A DNA stretch of 39,016 nucleotides, taken from the NCBI GenBank assembly GCA_947594065.1, contig CANQDX010000012.1:1-39016 (forward strand), given 5' to 3'. A program made the position numbers and the translations under genes. The notes under the pieces were generated by a model. It worked only from the letters and a program-made list of their open reading frames with translations, searched no databases and was not told the DNA's origin. This DNA comes from an uncultured Clostridia bacterium (GTDB taxonomy: Bacteria > Bacillota > Clostridia > TANB77 > CAG-508). How positions within the stretch are numbered: position 1 is the stretch's first letter; each line of letters begins with the position of its first letter. Positions 1 to 9,274 of the stretch are shown in pieces.

Positions 1-438
1 TAATTCTGGGTCGTCAACCATATCGCATTTATTTAAGTATACAACGATATATTTAACACCAACTTGTCTTGCAAGTAAGATATGCTCTCTTGTTTGAGGC
101 ATTGGTCCATCAGCTGCAGAAACAACTAATATAGCACCATCCATTTGTGCTGCACCTGTAATCATATTTTTTACATAGTCTGCGTGTCCTGGGCAGTCAA
201 CGTGTGCATAGTGTCTTTTATCTGTTTCATATTCTACGTGAGCTGTGTTGATTGTAATTCCTCTTGCTTTTTCTTCTGGTGCTCCGTCGATTTGATCATA
301 AGCTGTGTATTGAGCCTTTCCTAATAATCCTAAATATTTTGTAATAGCGGCAGTTGTTGTTGTTTTACCGTGGTCTACGTGACCAATTGTACCGATATTA
401 ACGTGTGGTTTTGTTCTTTCAAATTTAGCTTTTGCCAT
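1..438 (-). CDS. tuf: Elongation factor Tu, N-terminal part (runs off left edge)
   Basis: EF-Tu carries aminoacyl-tRNA to the ribosomal A site as a GTPase. Only the first 146 residues are in the window. The G domain is clear: P-loop GHVDHGKT at residues 19-26, switch I RGITIN near 59-64, DCPGH at 81-85 and NKCD at 136-139. The ATG at 436-438 is preceded by a strong AGGAGG (448-453 on the plus strand), 9 nt away. It is the last visible gene of the str operon, 131 bp after fusA. Identity is certain; the C-terminal domains lie outside the window. Confidence 0.97.
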   Translation of the reverse strand, partial: MAKAKFERTKPHVNIGTIGHVDHGKTTTTAAITKYLGLLGKAQYTAYDQIDGAPEEKARGITINTAHVEYETDKRHYAHVDCPGHADYVKNMITGAAQMDGAILVVSAADGPMPQTREHILLARQVGVKYIVVYLNKCDMVDDPEL

Positions 439-501
439 TTTTGAATTCCTCCTTTAATTTTTTTATATTTAATTTTTAAAATTTAATAACTAAGTTATTT
501 T

Positions 502-537
502 AAATAGCAACTGTATTGTATACTAATTTTGCTATTT
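502..537 (-). other. Hairpin in the fusA-tuf spacer
   Basis: A 9-bp perfect inverted repeat (AAATAGCAA at 502-510, TTGCTATTT at 529-537) with an 18-nt loop lies between the fusA stop and the tuf ribosome binding site. It is not followed by a convincing T-run before tuf, so it could be an mRNA processing or stability element or a weak attenuator rather than a full terminator. Confidence 0.4.
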
Positions 538-569
538 TTGCAATACTTTTTTTATATTTTTCATTTGTT

Positions 570-2654
570 TTATTCTTCTTTCTTAGCACGAGAAGCAACA
601 ATCGTTTCAAAAACAGATTTTGGAACTTCTTCATAATGAGATGGTTCCATTGAGTATGTTCCTCTACCTTGTGTTTTTGAACGTAAGTCTGTAGCATAAC
701 CAAACATTTCTGATAATGGTATGAATGCTCTTATTTCTTGCATTCCATCGTTTGCTTCCATTCCTTCCATTCTTCCACGTCTTGAGTTTACGTCTCCAAT
801 TACATCTCCCATATATTCTTCTGGAACAGTAATTTCTACTTTCATAATTGGTTCTAGAATAACTGCTTTTGCTTTTCTACATCCTTCTTTGAATGCCATA
901 GAACCAGCAATTTTGAATGCCATTTCTGAAGAGTCAACATCGTGATAAGAACCGTCTACTAATGTTGCTTTAAAATCAATAACTGGATATCCAGCTAATA
1001 CTCCGGCTTCAGCTGCTTCACGAACTCCTTCTTCAACTGGTTTGATGTATTCTTTTGGAACAACACCACCAACGATTTTGCTTTCAAATTGAATTCCTGA
1101 ACCTGGCTCTAATGGTTCCATTTCTAGCCATACGTGACCATATTGTCCACGTCCACCTGATTGACGAATGAATTTTCCTTCTACTTTTACTGCTTCTCTA
1201 ATTGTTTCTTTGTAAGCAACTTGTGGTTTACCTACATTACATTCTACTTTGAATTCTCTTTTTAATCTATCAACAATAATGTCTAGGTGTAATTCACCCA
1301 TACCAGCAATAATTGTTTGTCCAGTTTCTTGGTTTGTGTATGCTTTGAAAGTTGGATCTTCTTCTGCAAGTTTACCTAATGCGATACCCATTTTTTCTTG
1401 AGCTGCTTTATCTTTTGGCTCAATTGCGATATCGATAACTGGTTCAGGGAATTCCATTGATTCTAGAATAATTGGATGATTTGGATCACATAAAGTATTT
1501 CCTGTTGTTACATCTTTTAATCCTACAGCTGCTGCTATATCTCCTGCATATACTTTATCAATGTCTTCTCTATGGTTAGCGTGCATTTGAAGAATTCTTC
1601 CTACTCTTTCTTTTTTATCTTTGCTTGAATTTAAAACAGTTGATCCAGACTCTAATGTTCCTGAATATACTCTAAAGAAACATAGTTTTCCAACAAATGG
1701 GTCTGTTGCTATTTTAAATGCCAATGCTGCAAATGGTTCTTGATCAGAAGTTTTAGCTTCTGTTTCTTCACCTGTTAATGTTTCACCTTTGATATGTGGA
1801 ATATCAAGTGGTGATGGCATATAGTCTACAATGTTATTTAATAATTCTTGAACACCTTTATTTTTATAAGAAGAACCACAACATACTGGAACGATTTTAT
1901 TGTTAATTGTTCCTTTTCTTAATCCTTTTTTTATTTCTTCTTCTGTAAGTTCTTCTCCATCAAGGTATTTCATCATTAATTCATCATCTTGCTCACAAGC
2001 TGCCTCTACCATAGCGGCTCTGAATTCTTCTGCTTGTGCTTTTAATTCATCAGGTATTTCTGTTTCTTCAATTTCTTTTCCTAAATCATCTTTATGAATA
2101 TAGGCTTTCATTTTTATTAAATCTACAATACCTTTAAAATTATCTTCTGCTCCAATTGGTAATTGGATTGGAACTGCATTTGCTTTTAGTCTATTTTTTA
2201 ATTGTTCAACACAAAGCATAAAGTTAGCTCCCGTAATGTCCATTTTATTAACATATACCATTCTTGGAACGTGATATTTATCTGCTTGTCTCCAAACAGT
2301 TTCTGTTTGTGGTTGTACACCACCTTTAGCAGCTAAAACTGTAACTGCACCGTCAAGAACTTTTAAAGATCTTTGAACTTCTACTGTAAAGTCAACGTGT
2401 CCTGGGGTATCAATAATGTTTATTCTATTATTGTTCCAGAAACAAGTTGTAGCAGCTGAAGTAATTGTAATACCTCTTTCTTGTTCTTGTTCCATCCAGT
2501 CCATTGTAGCTGCACCTTCGTGAACTTCTCCTATTTTATGTGTTTTACCTGTATAGAATAGTATTCTTTCTGTTGTTGTTGTTTTTCCTGCATCAATGTG
2601 GGCTACTATTCCTATATTTCTTGTTTTTTCTAATGAATATGCTCTTCCAGCCAC
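570..2654 (-). CDS. fusA: Elongation factor G
   Basis: EF-G is the translocase GTPase that moves tRNA and mRNA after peptide bond formation, and it also helps recycle ribosomes. The 694-residue product is the normal family length. The G domain begins with AHIDAGKT (residues 18-25), followed by DTPGH and NKMD. The later part carries domain IV and V hallmarks, such as the GRGQYGHV and GxMGxV-type segments. The ATG start is backed by AAAGGAGGG just upstream. It sits third in rpsL-rpsG-fusA-tuf, 153 bp after rpsG; that spacer contains a long hairpin. Nothing in the sequence suggests a truncated or paralogous copy. Confidence 0.98.
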   Translation of the reverse strand: MAGRAYSLEKTRNIGIVAHIDAGKTTTTERILFYTGKTHKIGEVHEGAATMDWMEQEQERGITITSAATTCFWNNNRINIIDTPGHVDFTVEVQRSLKVLDGAVTVLAAKGGVQPQTETVWRQADKYHVPRMVYVNKMDITGANFMLCVEQLKNRLKANAVPIQLPIGAEDNFKGIVDLIKMKAYIHKDDLGKEIEETEIPDELKAQAEEFRAAMVEAACEQDDELMMKYLDGEELTEEEIKKGLRKGTINNKIVPVCCGSSYKNKGVQELLNNIVDYMPSPLDIPHIKGETLTGEETEAKTSDQEPFAALAFKIATDPFVGKLCFFRVYSGTLESGSTVLNSSKDKKERVGRILQMHANHREDIDKVYAGDIAAAVGLKDVTTGNTLCDPNHPIILESMEFPEPVIDIAIEPKDKAAQEKMGIALGKLAEEDPTFKAYTNQETGQTIIAGMGELHLDIIVDRLKREFKVECNVGKPQVAYKETIREAVKVEGKFIRQSGGRGQYGHVWLEMEPLEPGSGIQFESKIVGGVVPKEYIKPVEEGVREAAEAGVLAGYPVIDFKATLVDGSYHDVDSSEMAFKIAGSMAFKEGCRKAKAVILEPIMKVEITVPEEYMGDVIGDVNSRRGRMEGMEANDGMQEIRAFIPLSEMFGYATDLRSKTQGRGTYSMEPSHYEEVPKSVFETIVASRAKKEE

Positions 2655-2722
2655 GGGTTTTTCCCTCCTTTATTTCATCTGTTAAAAATTGATTAGAAAC
2701 GAGTATAACAAGGCAACCGAAG

Positions 2723-2766
2723 CAAAAATATATGAGACGTACTAGTGTACGTTGATTATATTTTTG
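2723..2766 (-). promoter_or_regulatory. Two-step stem-loop between rpsG and fusA
   Basis: CAAAAATATA (2723-2732) pairs with TATATTTTTG (2757-2766), and inside it ACGTAC (2737-2742) pairs with GTACGT (2747-2752) around a TAGT loop. The two stems are separated by a symmetric 4-nt internal loop. Flanking AACC and GGTT sequences may lengthen it. There is no U-tract after it, so it is probably an mRNA structure rather than a terminator. Function is unknown; translational control or processing within the str operon is an inference. Confidence 0.5.
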
Positions 2767-2807
2767 TCTGAAGGTTAACGCAGTTAGACGACGTTTATAA
2801 TCGATTT

Positions 2808-3278
2808 TTAGAATTTATAATGTGCAAAAGCCTTATTAGCCTCTGCCATTCTATGTGTATCTTCTTTTTTCTTGTATGCTCCACCATTTTGGTTTGTAGC
2901 ATCAATAATTTCTGCAGCCAATTTATCTGCCATTGTTTTTTCGTTTCTTTTTCTAGCATAAGTAACTAGCCATCTTAAGCCTAAAGTTTGTCTTCTTTCT
3001 GCTCTGATTTCTAGTGGAACTTGATAAGTTGCTCCACCAACTCTTCTTGCTTTAACTTCAAGAACAGGCATAACGTTATTTAAAGCTGTTTCAAAAACTT
3101 CTAATGGATCTTTTTGTTCTTTTTCTTTTATAATGTCAAATGCACTATATACGATTGTTTGAGCAATAGATTTTTTTCCATCTAACATAATATTGTTAAT
3201 TAATTTTGTAACAACTTTGCTATTATAAATTGGATCTGGTAATACATCTCTTTTTGCAATATGTCCTTTTCTTGGCAC
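2808..3278 (-). CDS. rpsG: 30S ribosomal protein S7
   Basis: S7 is a primary 16S rRNA-binding protein that nucleates assembly of the small-subunit head. The 156-residue length and the sequence (N-terminal MPRKGH, the basic [12 protein letters not shown] loop and RWL segment) match the family throughout. Translation starts at a GTG (3276-3278) with AAGGAG upstream. It follows rpsL across a 214-bp spacer that is unusually rich in inverted repeats. In Escherichia coli, S7 represses its own operon by binding the S12-S7 spacer; whether that happens here is not shown by the sequence. Confidence 0.98.
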   Translation of the reverse strand: MPRKGHIAKRDVLPDPIYNSKVVTKLINNIMLDGKKSIAQTIVYSAFDIIKEKEQKDPLEVFETALNNVMPVLEVKARRVGGATYQVPLEIRAERRQTLGLRWLVTYARKRNEKTMADKLAAEIIDATNQNGGAYKKKEDTHRMAEANKAFAHYKF

Positions 3279-3371
3279 TATACTTCACTCCTTCTTGAGA
3301 TGTGAGTAATGAGAAGTGAGATTTTATTTCTCGATTTTTATTCTCTTTTCTCTACTATCTCTAAATTTTTT

Positions 3372-3477
3372 ATACTTAATTTTAAGTATTAAGTTACTCT
3401 GGAAAGATTTTTCTTTCCCGCAATAGTGCTTATCTATTCTAAATTTAAGTACCGCTTAAAATTAGTAAGTTAGCACT
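3372..3477 (-). promoter_or_regulatory. Three hairpins in the rpsL-rpsG spacer
   Basis: Three inverted repeats follow one another. ATACTTA (3372-3378) pairs with TAAGTAT (3383-3389). GGAAAG (3401-3406) pairs with CTTTCC (3413-3418) around six bases. A longer imperfect repeat has AGTGCT (3425-3430) and AGCACT (3472-3477) at its base and a nearly complementary AAATTTAAG / CTTAAAATT part at its tip. No coding potential is visible. In E. coli this spacer is the S7 autoregulatory site; the role here is inferred from position only. Confidence 0.45.
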
Positions 3478-3492
3478 AGTTTTCATTGATTT

Positions 3493-3906
3493 TTATTTTT
3501 TTGGACGCTTAGCTCCATACTTAGAACGCGCTTGCATTCTATCTTTAACACCAGCAGTATCTAATGTTCCTCTGATAATGTGATATCTAACACCAGGTAG
3601 GTCTTTTACTCTTCCTCCTCTTATTAGAACAACACTGTGCTCTTGTAGGTTGTGACCTATACCAGGAATATAAGATGTTACTTCAAATCCATTAGATAAT
3701 CTAACCCTTGCAACTTTTCTTAAAGCTGAGTTTGGTTTTTTAGGTGTAACTGTTTTTACAACTGTACATACTCCTCTTTTTTGTGGAGATCTACTATCGG
3801 TTACTCTTTTCTTTCTAGAATTGTATCCGTGTTGTAGAGCTGGTGCAGTTGATTTAGTACTAGAAGAACTTCTTCCTTTTCTTACTAATTGATTAATTGT
3901 TGGCAC
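3493..3906 (-). CDS. rpsL: 30S ribosomal protein S12
   Basis: S12 lines the decoding centre and affects translational accuracy. The 137 residues are typical of Bacillota S12. The loop [11 protein letters not shown] (near residues 54-64) and [13 protein letters not shown] are intact, with lysines at the positions where streptomycin-resistance changes usually fall, so the gene is the wild type at those sites. The GTG at 3904-3906 is the start, with AAAGGAGGTGAAA 10 nt upstream. It is the first gene of the str operon, directly behind a near-consensus promoter. Confidence 0.98.
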   Translation of the reverse strand: MPTINQLVRKGRSSSSTKSTAPALQHGYNSRKKRVTDSRSPQKRGVCTVVKTVTPKKPNSALRKVARVRLSNGFEVTSYIPGIGHNLQEHSVVLIRGGRVKDLPGVRYHIIRGTLDTAGVKDRMQARSKYGAKRPKK

Positions 3907-3961
3907 TCAAATTTCACCTCCTTTGGCAATTTTGTTAATTTTTAACAAATTAACGCCTTAT

Positions 3962-3990
3962 ATTATACCAATTATTAATTTAAAAGTCAA
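3962..3990 (-). promoter_or_regulatory. Sigma-A promoter of the str operon
   Basis: On the minus strand TTGACT (plus positions 3985-3990) and TATAAT (3962-3967) are separated by exactly 17 bp. The predicted transcript starts about 50 nt before rpsL and contains a small palindromic hairpin, TTTGTTAA...TTAACAAA, at plus positions 3931-3949. Confidence 0.85.
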
Positions 3991-4113
3991 TAGGGAAATT
4001 GGTATTTCAGGGTTTTTCTAATAAGATTTTTTTTGTGTATTAAGAATATAAAAATTTCTTTTATTTTTTGTTGCTTTTTTATGTAAAATATTATGATGTC
4101 TATGTAAACCCGC

Positions 4114-4146
4114 AAAATCCCCGTTAGCTATGCTAATGGGGATTTT
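4114..4146 (-). terminator. Terminator of smc
   Basis: A 15-bp stem, AAAATCCCCGTTAGC against GCTAATGGGGATTTT, with a TAT loop and one non-Watson-Crick pair lies 11 nt after the smc stop codon. It separates smc from the str operon promoter. Confidence 0.8.
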
Positions 4147-4157
4147 AATTTATGCTT

Positions 4158-7100
4158 TTATTTTAATTTCATTGATAACAATTTAGAAATTCCATTTTCC
4201 TCCATTGTTATTCCATAAACAGTATCTGCAACTTCCATTGTTCCTTTTCTATGGGTAATAACTAAGAATTGAGTGTCTTTCGTAAATTTCTTTAAATAAT
4301 CTGCATAACGATAAACATTTACATCATCTAGGGCTGCTTCTATTTCGTCTAATACGCAAAATGGTGATGGATTTATTTTTAAAATAGCAAACAATAAAGC
4401 AATTGCTGTAAATGCTTTTTCTCCTCCTGATAATAATGTCATATTTTGCAATTTCTTTCCTGGAGGCTGTACGCTTATATCTATTCCACATTCCAATATG
4501 TTTTCAGAGTCTGTTAAGGTTAATTCTGCTTTTCCTCCTCCGAAAAGCTCTTTGAATACTTCTCCAAAATTACGATTAATAATTTCAAATTGTTTTGCAA
4601 ATTGCTCTTTCATAATATTGGTCATATCTTGAATAACTTTTTTTAATTTTGAAATTCCATCTTCTAAGTCTAATCTCTGTTCACACATAAAATCATAACG
4701 TTGTTTTGTTTGATTATATTCTTGTATACTATCAATGTTGATGCTTCCTAAATCTTTAATTTTATTTCTTAATGCATTTACCTTTTTAGTTGTTTCTTGG
4801 ACATTTTCAGGTTTCGTGTAATTTTCAACTTGATTTGGTGTTAATTCATATTCTTCCCAAAGTTTATTAACTACTTCTTCTATATCTTGTTCTATTTTAT
4901 TTTTCTTTACTTCTATTTTTAGTAATTGTTCTTTTAAGTTGTTAATAACATCTAATTGTTCTGTAAACTCTGTTTCTGTTTTACTTAATTCTTCATTCTT
5001 GCCTACTCTTTGCTCTTTCAATTCTACAACTTTCGAATTGCTATTAGCTACCTGTTCATTTATTGCTTCAATTTGATTTTCCAAATCTTTAATCTTGTTT
5101 TCCAAATTAATATTTTCTTGTTTAATTATTTCTTTTTGTTTCTTTTTATTTTCAATACTTTGACAATTGTTTTGAACATCTTGTTCAATTCTTGTAACAA
5201 TTTCATCAATAGAAGCTTCTGATTCATCAAAAGAAGAAACAGATATTTTTAAGTTGGTTACATCTAATTTTAAATCATCAATATATCTTTGGTTATCTTT
5301 ATTTAATGTAGCAAATTGCTCTATCATTTCATTTAGTTTTGCATTTTCATCTGATAATGCTTTAATATCTTGCTCATCTTTTTCTTTGTTTTTGATATTT
5401 TCTTCTTTTTGTTTTTGTAAGTCTTCACTTTCTTGTTTTAATTTTTGTAATCTGTTTTCTAATCTTGAAATATTTTCTTCCACTGCAACAAGTTTTTGCT
5501 TATCTGTAGCATATACTATGTCTATATCTTGCATATTTTTTTCAAGGCCAGTTATTTCTTCTAAAACATCTTCAGATGAGTTTATATATTGCTTTTTCTC
5601 TTCTTCAATTTTTTCAATTTTATTTTTTAATTTAGAAAGTTCCTTTTTTAATTCTTCAATTTCTCTTGTTCTGCCTAAAATATTTACAGTTTTTTGTGCA
5701 ACTGAACCGCCTGTTATGCTACCTGATGGATTAATTAAATCTCCTTTTAGCGTAACTATTCTAAATGAATAATTATTTTGTTTTGCTAAACTAATAGCAA
5801 CATCCATATTTTCTACAATAACTGTTTTTCCAAGCAAATTTAATACAATTTGCTCATATTTTTTATCATATTGAACTAAATCTGATGCTATACCAAGTAT
5901 ACCATCTGAACTTTTAGAATTATATTTTTCTAGTTTTTTACCTTTTACAGATGATAATGGTAAAAATGATGCTCTACCTAAGTTGTTAATTCTTAAGTGT
6001 TCTACCATTTTTTTAGCTGTTGCTTCTGTATCGGTTACAACGTTTTGGGTTGCAGCACCTAAAGACATTTCAATTGCTGTTTCATATTCCTTAGGAGAAT
6101 GAATTAAATTTGCTAAAACTCCTTGCATTCCCTTTTTTAAGTTTTCATCCTTATCAGCATCTAATAATAGTGATTTTACACTTCTTGTATAGCCTTCTTT
6201 TTCTCTTTCAGTTTCTTCTAGAAATTTTAATCTAGACTCTTTCATTCTATATTCAGAAGTAAGAGTATTTATATTTTCCTCATATTGTTTTATTTTGTTT
6301 TGTGCCTCTTCTTTTTTATTTACAATTAATTCTAATTGCCTTTCCACACTATTTCTTTTATTTTCTATTTCGTAAAAACTTTTTGCAATTTCCTCTTTTG
6401 TCAATCGAGTAGCATCAAGTTCTGAAATATTTAAGTCAATTTCTGACTTAATTTGCTTGCTTCTTTTTTCTATGTTTTCTAAATTTGCCTCTATTGTGCT
6501 TATATTTGCAGATTTTTCATATTTTAAATCTGTATTTTCTTCTACTTTCTTTTTCTTTTCTTCTATTTCTAATTCTTTACTTGATAATTTTAATGTTAGT
6601 TCTGTTAATTCATTCTCTTTTTCTGTTAGTTCATTTTGGAATTTTTCTTTATTTGTAAATAGACTATTTTTCTTTTCTAATTTTGCATTCTTTTCTTCTT
6701 CTAATTTAACATTCCTAGCTTCTATCTCTTCTATTTCTTTATCGAATCGGCTATCATTAGAACTGTTATTAGTTATTCTTTCTTTAGAAACTTTAATTTC
6801 TGAATGAATTCTTTCTTTTTCTTTTTCGCTTTCAAAACCTATATTTTGCATACCTTCTATTTCAGTTGTAAGATTCTCAATTTCTAGCTTTAAACTTTCT
6901 TTTAAAGTAGTAATATTTTCTAATTTAGCTGATTGCTGATCATTATCATTTTTTAGTATATCTTCGTCCCCTACTATTTTTTCAAGTTTTTCTTTATATG
7001 AGTTGATGTTGTATAAAAATAATCCAATTTCTATATTTTTTAATTCTTCCCTTAAATCTAGAAATTTCTTTGCTTTTTCAGATTGAACTTTTAAAGGTTC

Positions 7101-7706
7101 AATATTATTTTCTATTTCTGCTAATATATCATTTATTCTTAATAAATTAAGTTTCGTTTGCTCTAACTTCTTTTCGGACTCTGCTTTTCTTACTCTATAT
7201 TTTACTACACCTGCTGCCTCCTCAAAAATGTGCCTTCTATCTTCTGATTTGTTGCTTAATATTTCGTCAATTTTTCCCTGTCCTATAATTGAATAACCAT
7301 CTTTTCCAATTCCGGTATCCATAAATAGCTCTAGAACATCTTTTAATCTACAAGGAGTTTTGTTAATATAATAGCCTGATTCTCCGCTTCTATATAATTT
7401 TCGTGTAACTACTACCTCGTTATATTCAACTGGCAATCTTGAATCTGAATTGTCGAAAATTAAAGAGGCTTCTGCAAATCCTAAAGATTTTCTGTTTTGC
7501 GTTCCTGCAAAAATAACATCCTCAGATTTTGCTCCTCTCAAAGATTTCATACTTTGTTCTCCTAATACCCATCTAATGGCATCAGAAATATTGCTTTTAC
7601 CAGACCCATTTGGTCCAATAACAGTTGTAATTCCTGGCATAAATTCAAGAACTGTTTTATCTGCGAAGGATTTGAATCCTTGCATTTCTAATCTTTTTAA
7701 ATACAT
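4158..7706 (-). CDS. smc: Chromosome partition protein SMC
   Basis: SMC is the ATPase of the condensin-like complex with ScpA and ScpB that compacts and segregates the chromosome. The product has the N-terminal Walker A GPNGSGKSN (residues 31-39), two long charged coiled-coil arms, a central hinge region near 510-670 with glycine-rich GSITGGS, the signature LSGGEKA and Walker B CVLDEIEAALDD close to the C terminus. The longest frame opens at a GTG at 7713-7715, but that GTG lies within the Shine-Dalgarno-like AAAGGTGA; the ATG at 7704-7706 gives the family start MYLKRLE and 1182 residues. The gene stands alone with its own promoter and terminator; rnc and ftsY, its usual neighbours, are absent here. 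Confidence 0.97.
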   Translation of the reverse strand: MYLKRLEMQGFKSFADKTVLEFMPGITTVIGPNGSGKSNISDAIRWVLGEQSMKSLRGAKSEDVIFAGTQNRKSLGFAEASLIFDNSDSRLPVEYNEVVVTRKLYRSGESGYYINKTPCRLKDVLELFMDTGIGKDGYSIIGQGKIDEILSNKSEDRRHIFEEAAGVVKYRVRKAESEKKLEQTKLNLLRINDILAEIENNIEPLKVQSEKAKKFLDLREELKNIEIGLFLYNINSYKEKLEKIVGDEDILKNDNDQQSAKLENITTLKESLKLEIENLTTEIEGMQNIGFESEKEKERIHSEIKVSKERITNNSSNDSRFDKEIEEIEARNVKLEEEKNAKLEKKNSLFTNKEKFQNELTEKENELTELTLKLSSKELEIEEKKKKVEENTDLKYEKSANISTIEANLENIEKRSKQIKSEIDLNISELDATRLTKEEIAKSFYEIENKRNSVERQLELIVNKKEEAQNKIKQYEENINTLTSEYRMKESRLKFLEETEREKEGYTRSVKSLLLDADKDENLKKGMQGVLANLIHSPKEYETAIEMSLGAATQNVVTDTEATAKKMVEHLRINNLGRASFLPLSSVKGKKLEKYNSKSSDGILGIASDLVQYDKKYEQIVLNLLGKTVIVENMDVAISLAKQNNYSFRIVTLKGDLINPSGSITGGSVAQKTVNILGRTREIEELKKELSKLKNKIEKIEEEKKQYINSSEDVLEEITGLEKNMQDIDIVYATDKQKLVAVEENISRLENRLQKLKQESEDLQKQKEENIKNKEKDEQDIKALSDENAKLNEMIEQFATLNKDNQRYIDDLKLDVTNLKISVSSFDESEASIDEIVTRIEQDVQNNCQSIENKKKQKEIIKQENINLENKIKDLENQIEAINEQVANSNSKVVELKEQRVGKNEELSKTETEFTEQLDVINNLKEQLLKIEVKKNKIEQDIEEVVNKLWEEYELTPNQVENYTKPENVQETTKKVNALRNKIKDLGSINIDSIQEYNQTKQRYDFMCEQRLDLEDGISKLKKVIQDMTNIMKEQFAKQFEIINRNFGEVFKELFGGGKAELTLTDSENILECGIDISVQPPGKKLQNMTLLSGGEKAFTAIALLFAILKINPSPFCVLDEIEAALDDVNVYRYADYLKKFTKDTQFLVITHRKGTMEVADTVYGITMEENGISKLLSMKLK

Positions 7707-7736
7707 AAGTTTCACCTTTATCTTACAATATACTTT

Positions 7737-7765
7737 ATAATATATTAAAATGATTCAAAAAACAA
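7737..7765 (-). promoter_or_regulatory. Likely smc promoter
   Basis: On the minus strand TTGTTT (7760-7765) and TATTAT (7737-7742) are 17 bp apart, about 30 bp before the smc start. The match to sigma-A consensus is moderate. Confidence 0.5.
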
Positions 7766-7817
7766 GAGTTTTTTAGTTATTTAGTTATATAAATTAAAAT
7801 TTCCCTAAAACTCCCTA

Positions 7818-7846
7818 TTGACTTTTTTTATAATTATTTATATATT
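7818..7846 (+). promoter_or_regulatory. Likely promoter of the HD-GYP gene
   Basis: TTGACT (7818-7823) and TATATT (7841-7846) are 17 bp apart. The start codon follows closely, leaving a very short leader that holds the ribosome binding site AGGTG. Confidence 0.65.
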
Positions 7847-7864
7847 ATAAATAGGTGAAAACAA

Positions 7865-8809
7865 ATGAAAAGTTACTCTTTTGACTTTTATAATTCTTCA
7901 AGTTTAAAAGCATATAACTTGAATGATACAATGCGCTATCAATTAGCAATATTAAATAGAATGGATCCAATTACTAAGAAACACTCTGAGAATGTTGCAA
8001 ATCTTGTATGTAGAATTTGCGAATATTTGAGATTTAATTGGCAAGCCACTATTCATTCAACAATGAATGCATATTTGCACGATGTAGGTAAATTAGAAAT
8101 TCCTGTTGAAATTTTAAATAAGCCAACCAAACTTACAGACGAGGAATATGAAATTATTAAAACACACACAACAAAAGGATACGAAATTTGTATGAAAGAT
8201 ATTAAGCTTCGTCCTTATGCCGCTGCAGCACTTTGCCATCACGAGGCTTTAAATGGAACAGGATATCCAAGGGGTATTGGTAAAAAAGATATTCCTTACA
8301 TTGCTCAAATTGTTAGAGTTGCAGATGAATATGATGCAATTACTTCTAAAAGGCAATACACTACTCACGTTAATATTTCTTCTACTTTAAAATTATTAAT
8401 TAATGATACCAAGCCAGAAGAACATATGAAGGTCGTTGCTTTAGACCAATTAAAGATTAATCAAAAAATGGGTAAGATTAACCCTAGAATATTAAAAATT
8501 CTTTTTAAAGTTGTAATTGATGACATTGTATATGAAATTGCGTGTATTGAAGAATATGTAAAATATCTTGAATCTGAAATTAAAAGATTAAATACTATTG
8601 ATAAATATCTTGAAAAAATTGAAAATTCTCATAAAGAAAAGGATAAGGCATATTTTTCTGAAAGTATAAAATATTTGCTTTCTCCTGGTGAAACATTAGA
8701 TAATTTTAGAGATATAAGAAAAGAATATGAAAATGTTTTAAACGTAAAAAACGATGCTATCCTTAAATTATTTGATGAAATAAAAATTATAAAAAGATTA
8801 AAAGTTTAA
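7865..8809 (+). CDS. HD-GYP domain protein (putative cyclic-di-GMP phosphodiesterase)
   Basis: This 314-residue protein has a metal-dependent phosphohydrolase HD domain of the HD-GYP kind: HSENVA, HDVGK, KTHTTKGYE, HHEALNGTGYPRG and ADEYDAIT in the expected order between about residues 38 and 165. HD-GYP proteins usually hydrolyse cyclic di-GMP; other nucleotide or phosphate substrates are possible because no sensor domain is attached. The C-terminal third (about 210-314) is charged and helical, with possible coiled coil, and is not recognised. There is no membrane segment, so it should be cytoplasmic. It is the only plus-strand gene in the housekeeping half, with its own promoter and a shared bidirectional terminator. 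Confidence 0.85.
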   Translation: MKSYSFDFYNSSSLKAYNLNDTMRYQLAILNRMDPITKKHSENVANLVCRICEYLRFNWQATIHSTMNAYLHDVGKLEIPVEILNKPTKLTDEEYEIIKTHTTKGYEICMKDIKLRPYAAAALCHHEALNGTGYPRGIGKKDIPYIAQIVRVADEYDAITSKRQYTTHVNISSTLKLLINDTKPEEHMKVVALDQLKINQKMGKINPRILKILFKVVIDDIVYEIACIEEYVKYLESEIKRLNTIDKYLEKIENSHKEKDKAYFSESIKYLLSPGETLDNFRDIRKEYENVLNVKNDAILKLFDEIKIIKRLKV

Positions 8810-8810
8810 A

Positions 8811-8843
8811 AAACTTTGTGCTGATTTTGCACAAAGTTTTTTT
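8811..8843. terminator. Bidirectional terminator between HD-GYP gene and mazF
   Basis: AAACTTTGTGC (8811-8821) pairs perfectly with GCACAAAGTTT (8829-8839) around a 7-nt loop, with A and T runs on both sides. It serves the plus-strand HD-GYP gene and the minus-strand mazF gene, which converge here. Confidence 0.9.
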
Positions 8844-8854
8844 GCAATTTTTCC

Positions 8855-9199
8855 CTATAGTCCAAAACTTACGCCAATTGCATTATTAATTTTATCTAGC
8901 GTTTTTTCGTCTTCTATATGTCCAATTTTCTCTTTTAGTCTGCTTTTATCAATTGTTCTTATTTGTTCTGCAAGAACTACAGAATCAGATTTTAATCCAT
9001 ACGTTTTAGAATCTATTTCTATATGAGTTGGTAATTTATTTTTTCCAGTTTGCGATGTTATAGCTGCAGCAATTACAGTAGGACTATATTTATTTCCCAT
9101 ATCGTTTTGCACAATTAATACAGGTCGTATTCCTCCTTGTTCTGAACCAATTACAGGGCTTAAATCTGCATAAAACATATCTCCTCTTTTAACTATCAT
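8855..9199 (-). CDS. MazF/EndoA-type mRNA interferase
   Basis: The 114-residue product is a full-length PemK/MazF family endoribonuclease, close to Bacillus EndoA (NdoA). The N-terminal [13 protein letters not shown], the [12 protein letters not shown] strand and the residues matching EndoA catalytic Arg25 and Thr48 are present, so it looks active. EndoA cleaves single-stranded mRNA at short motifs and is held in check by its antitoxin EndoAI (MazE-like). No antitoxin gene is next to it: only 75 bp separate it from the upstream LolA-like gene. It is the last gene of the minD-to-mazF block and ends at a strong terminator. Confidence 0.93.
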   Translation of the reverse strand: MIVKRGDMFYADLSPVIGSEQGGIRPVLIVQNDMGNKYSPTVIAAAITSQTGKNKLPTHIEIDSKTYGLKSDSVVLAEQIRTIDKSRLKEKIGHIEDEKTLDKINNAIGVSFGL

Positions 9200-9274
9200 A
9201 CATTTTTCACTCCTACTATTTGTGTAATAAGATAGATATATTTCTTAGTTCTTTTTGAGAATAAATAGTTAAAA

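Noticed and set aside
3493-3906. Streptomycin resistance change in S12
   Set aside because: The key lysines in PKKPNS and GGRVKDLPG are wild type.
4900-7000. Several plus-strand open frames opposite smc
   Set aside because: They are low-complexity Phe/Ser/Leu-rich shadows of the coiled-coil coding strand, with no ribosome sites or recognisable domains.
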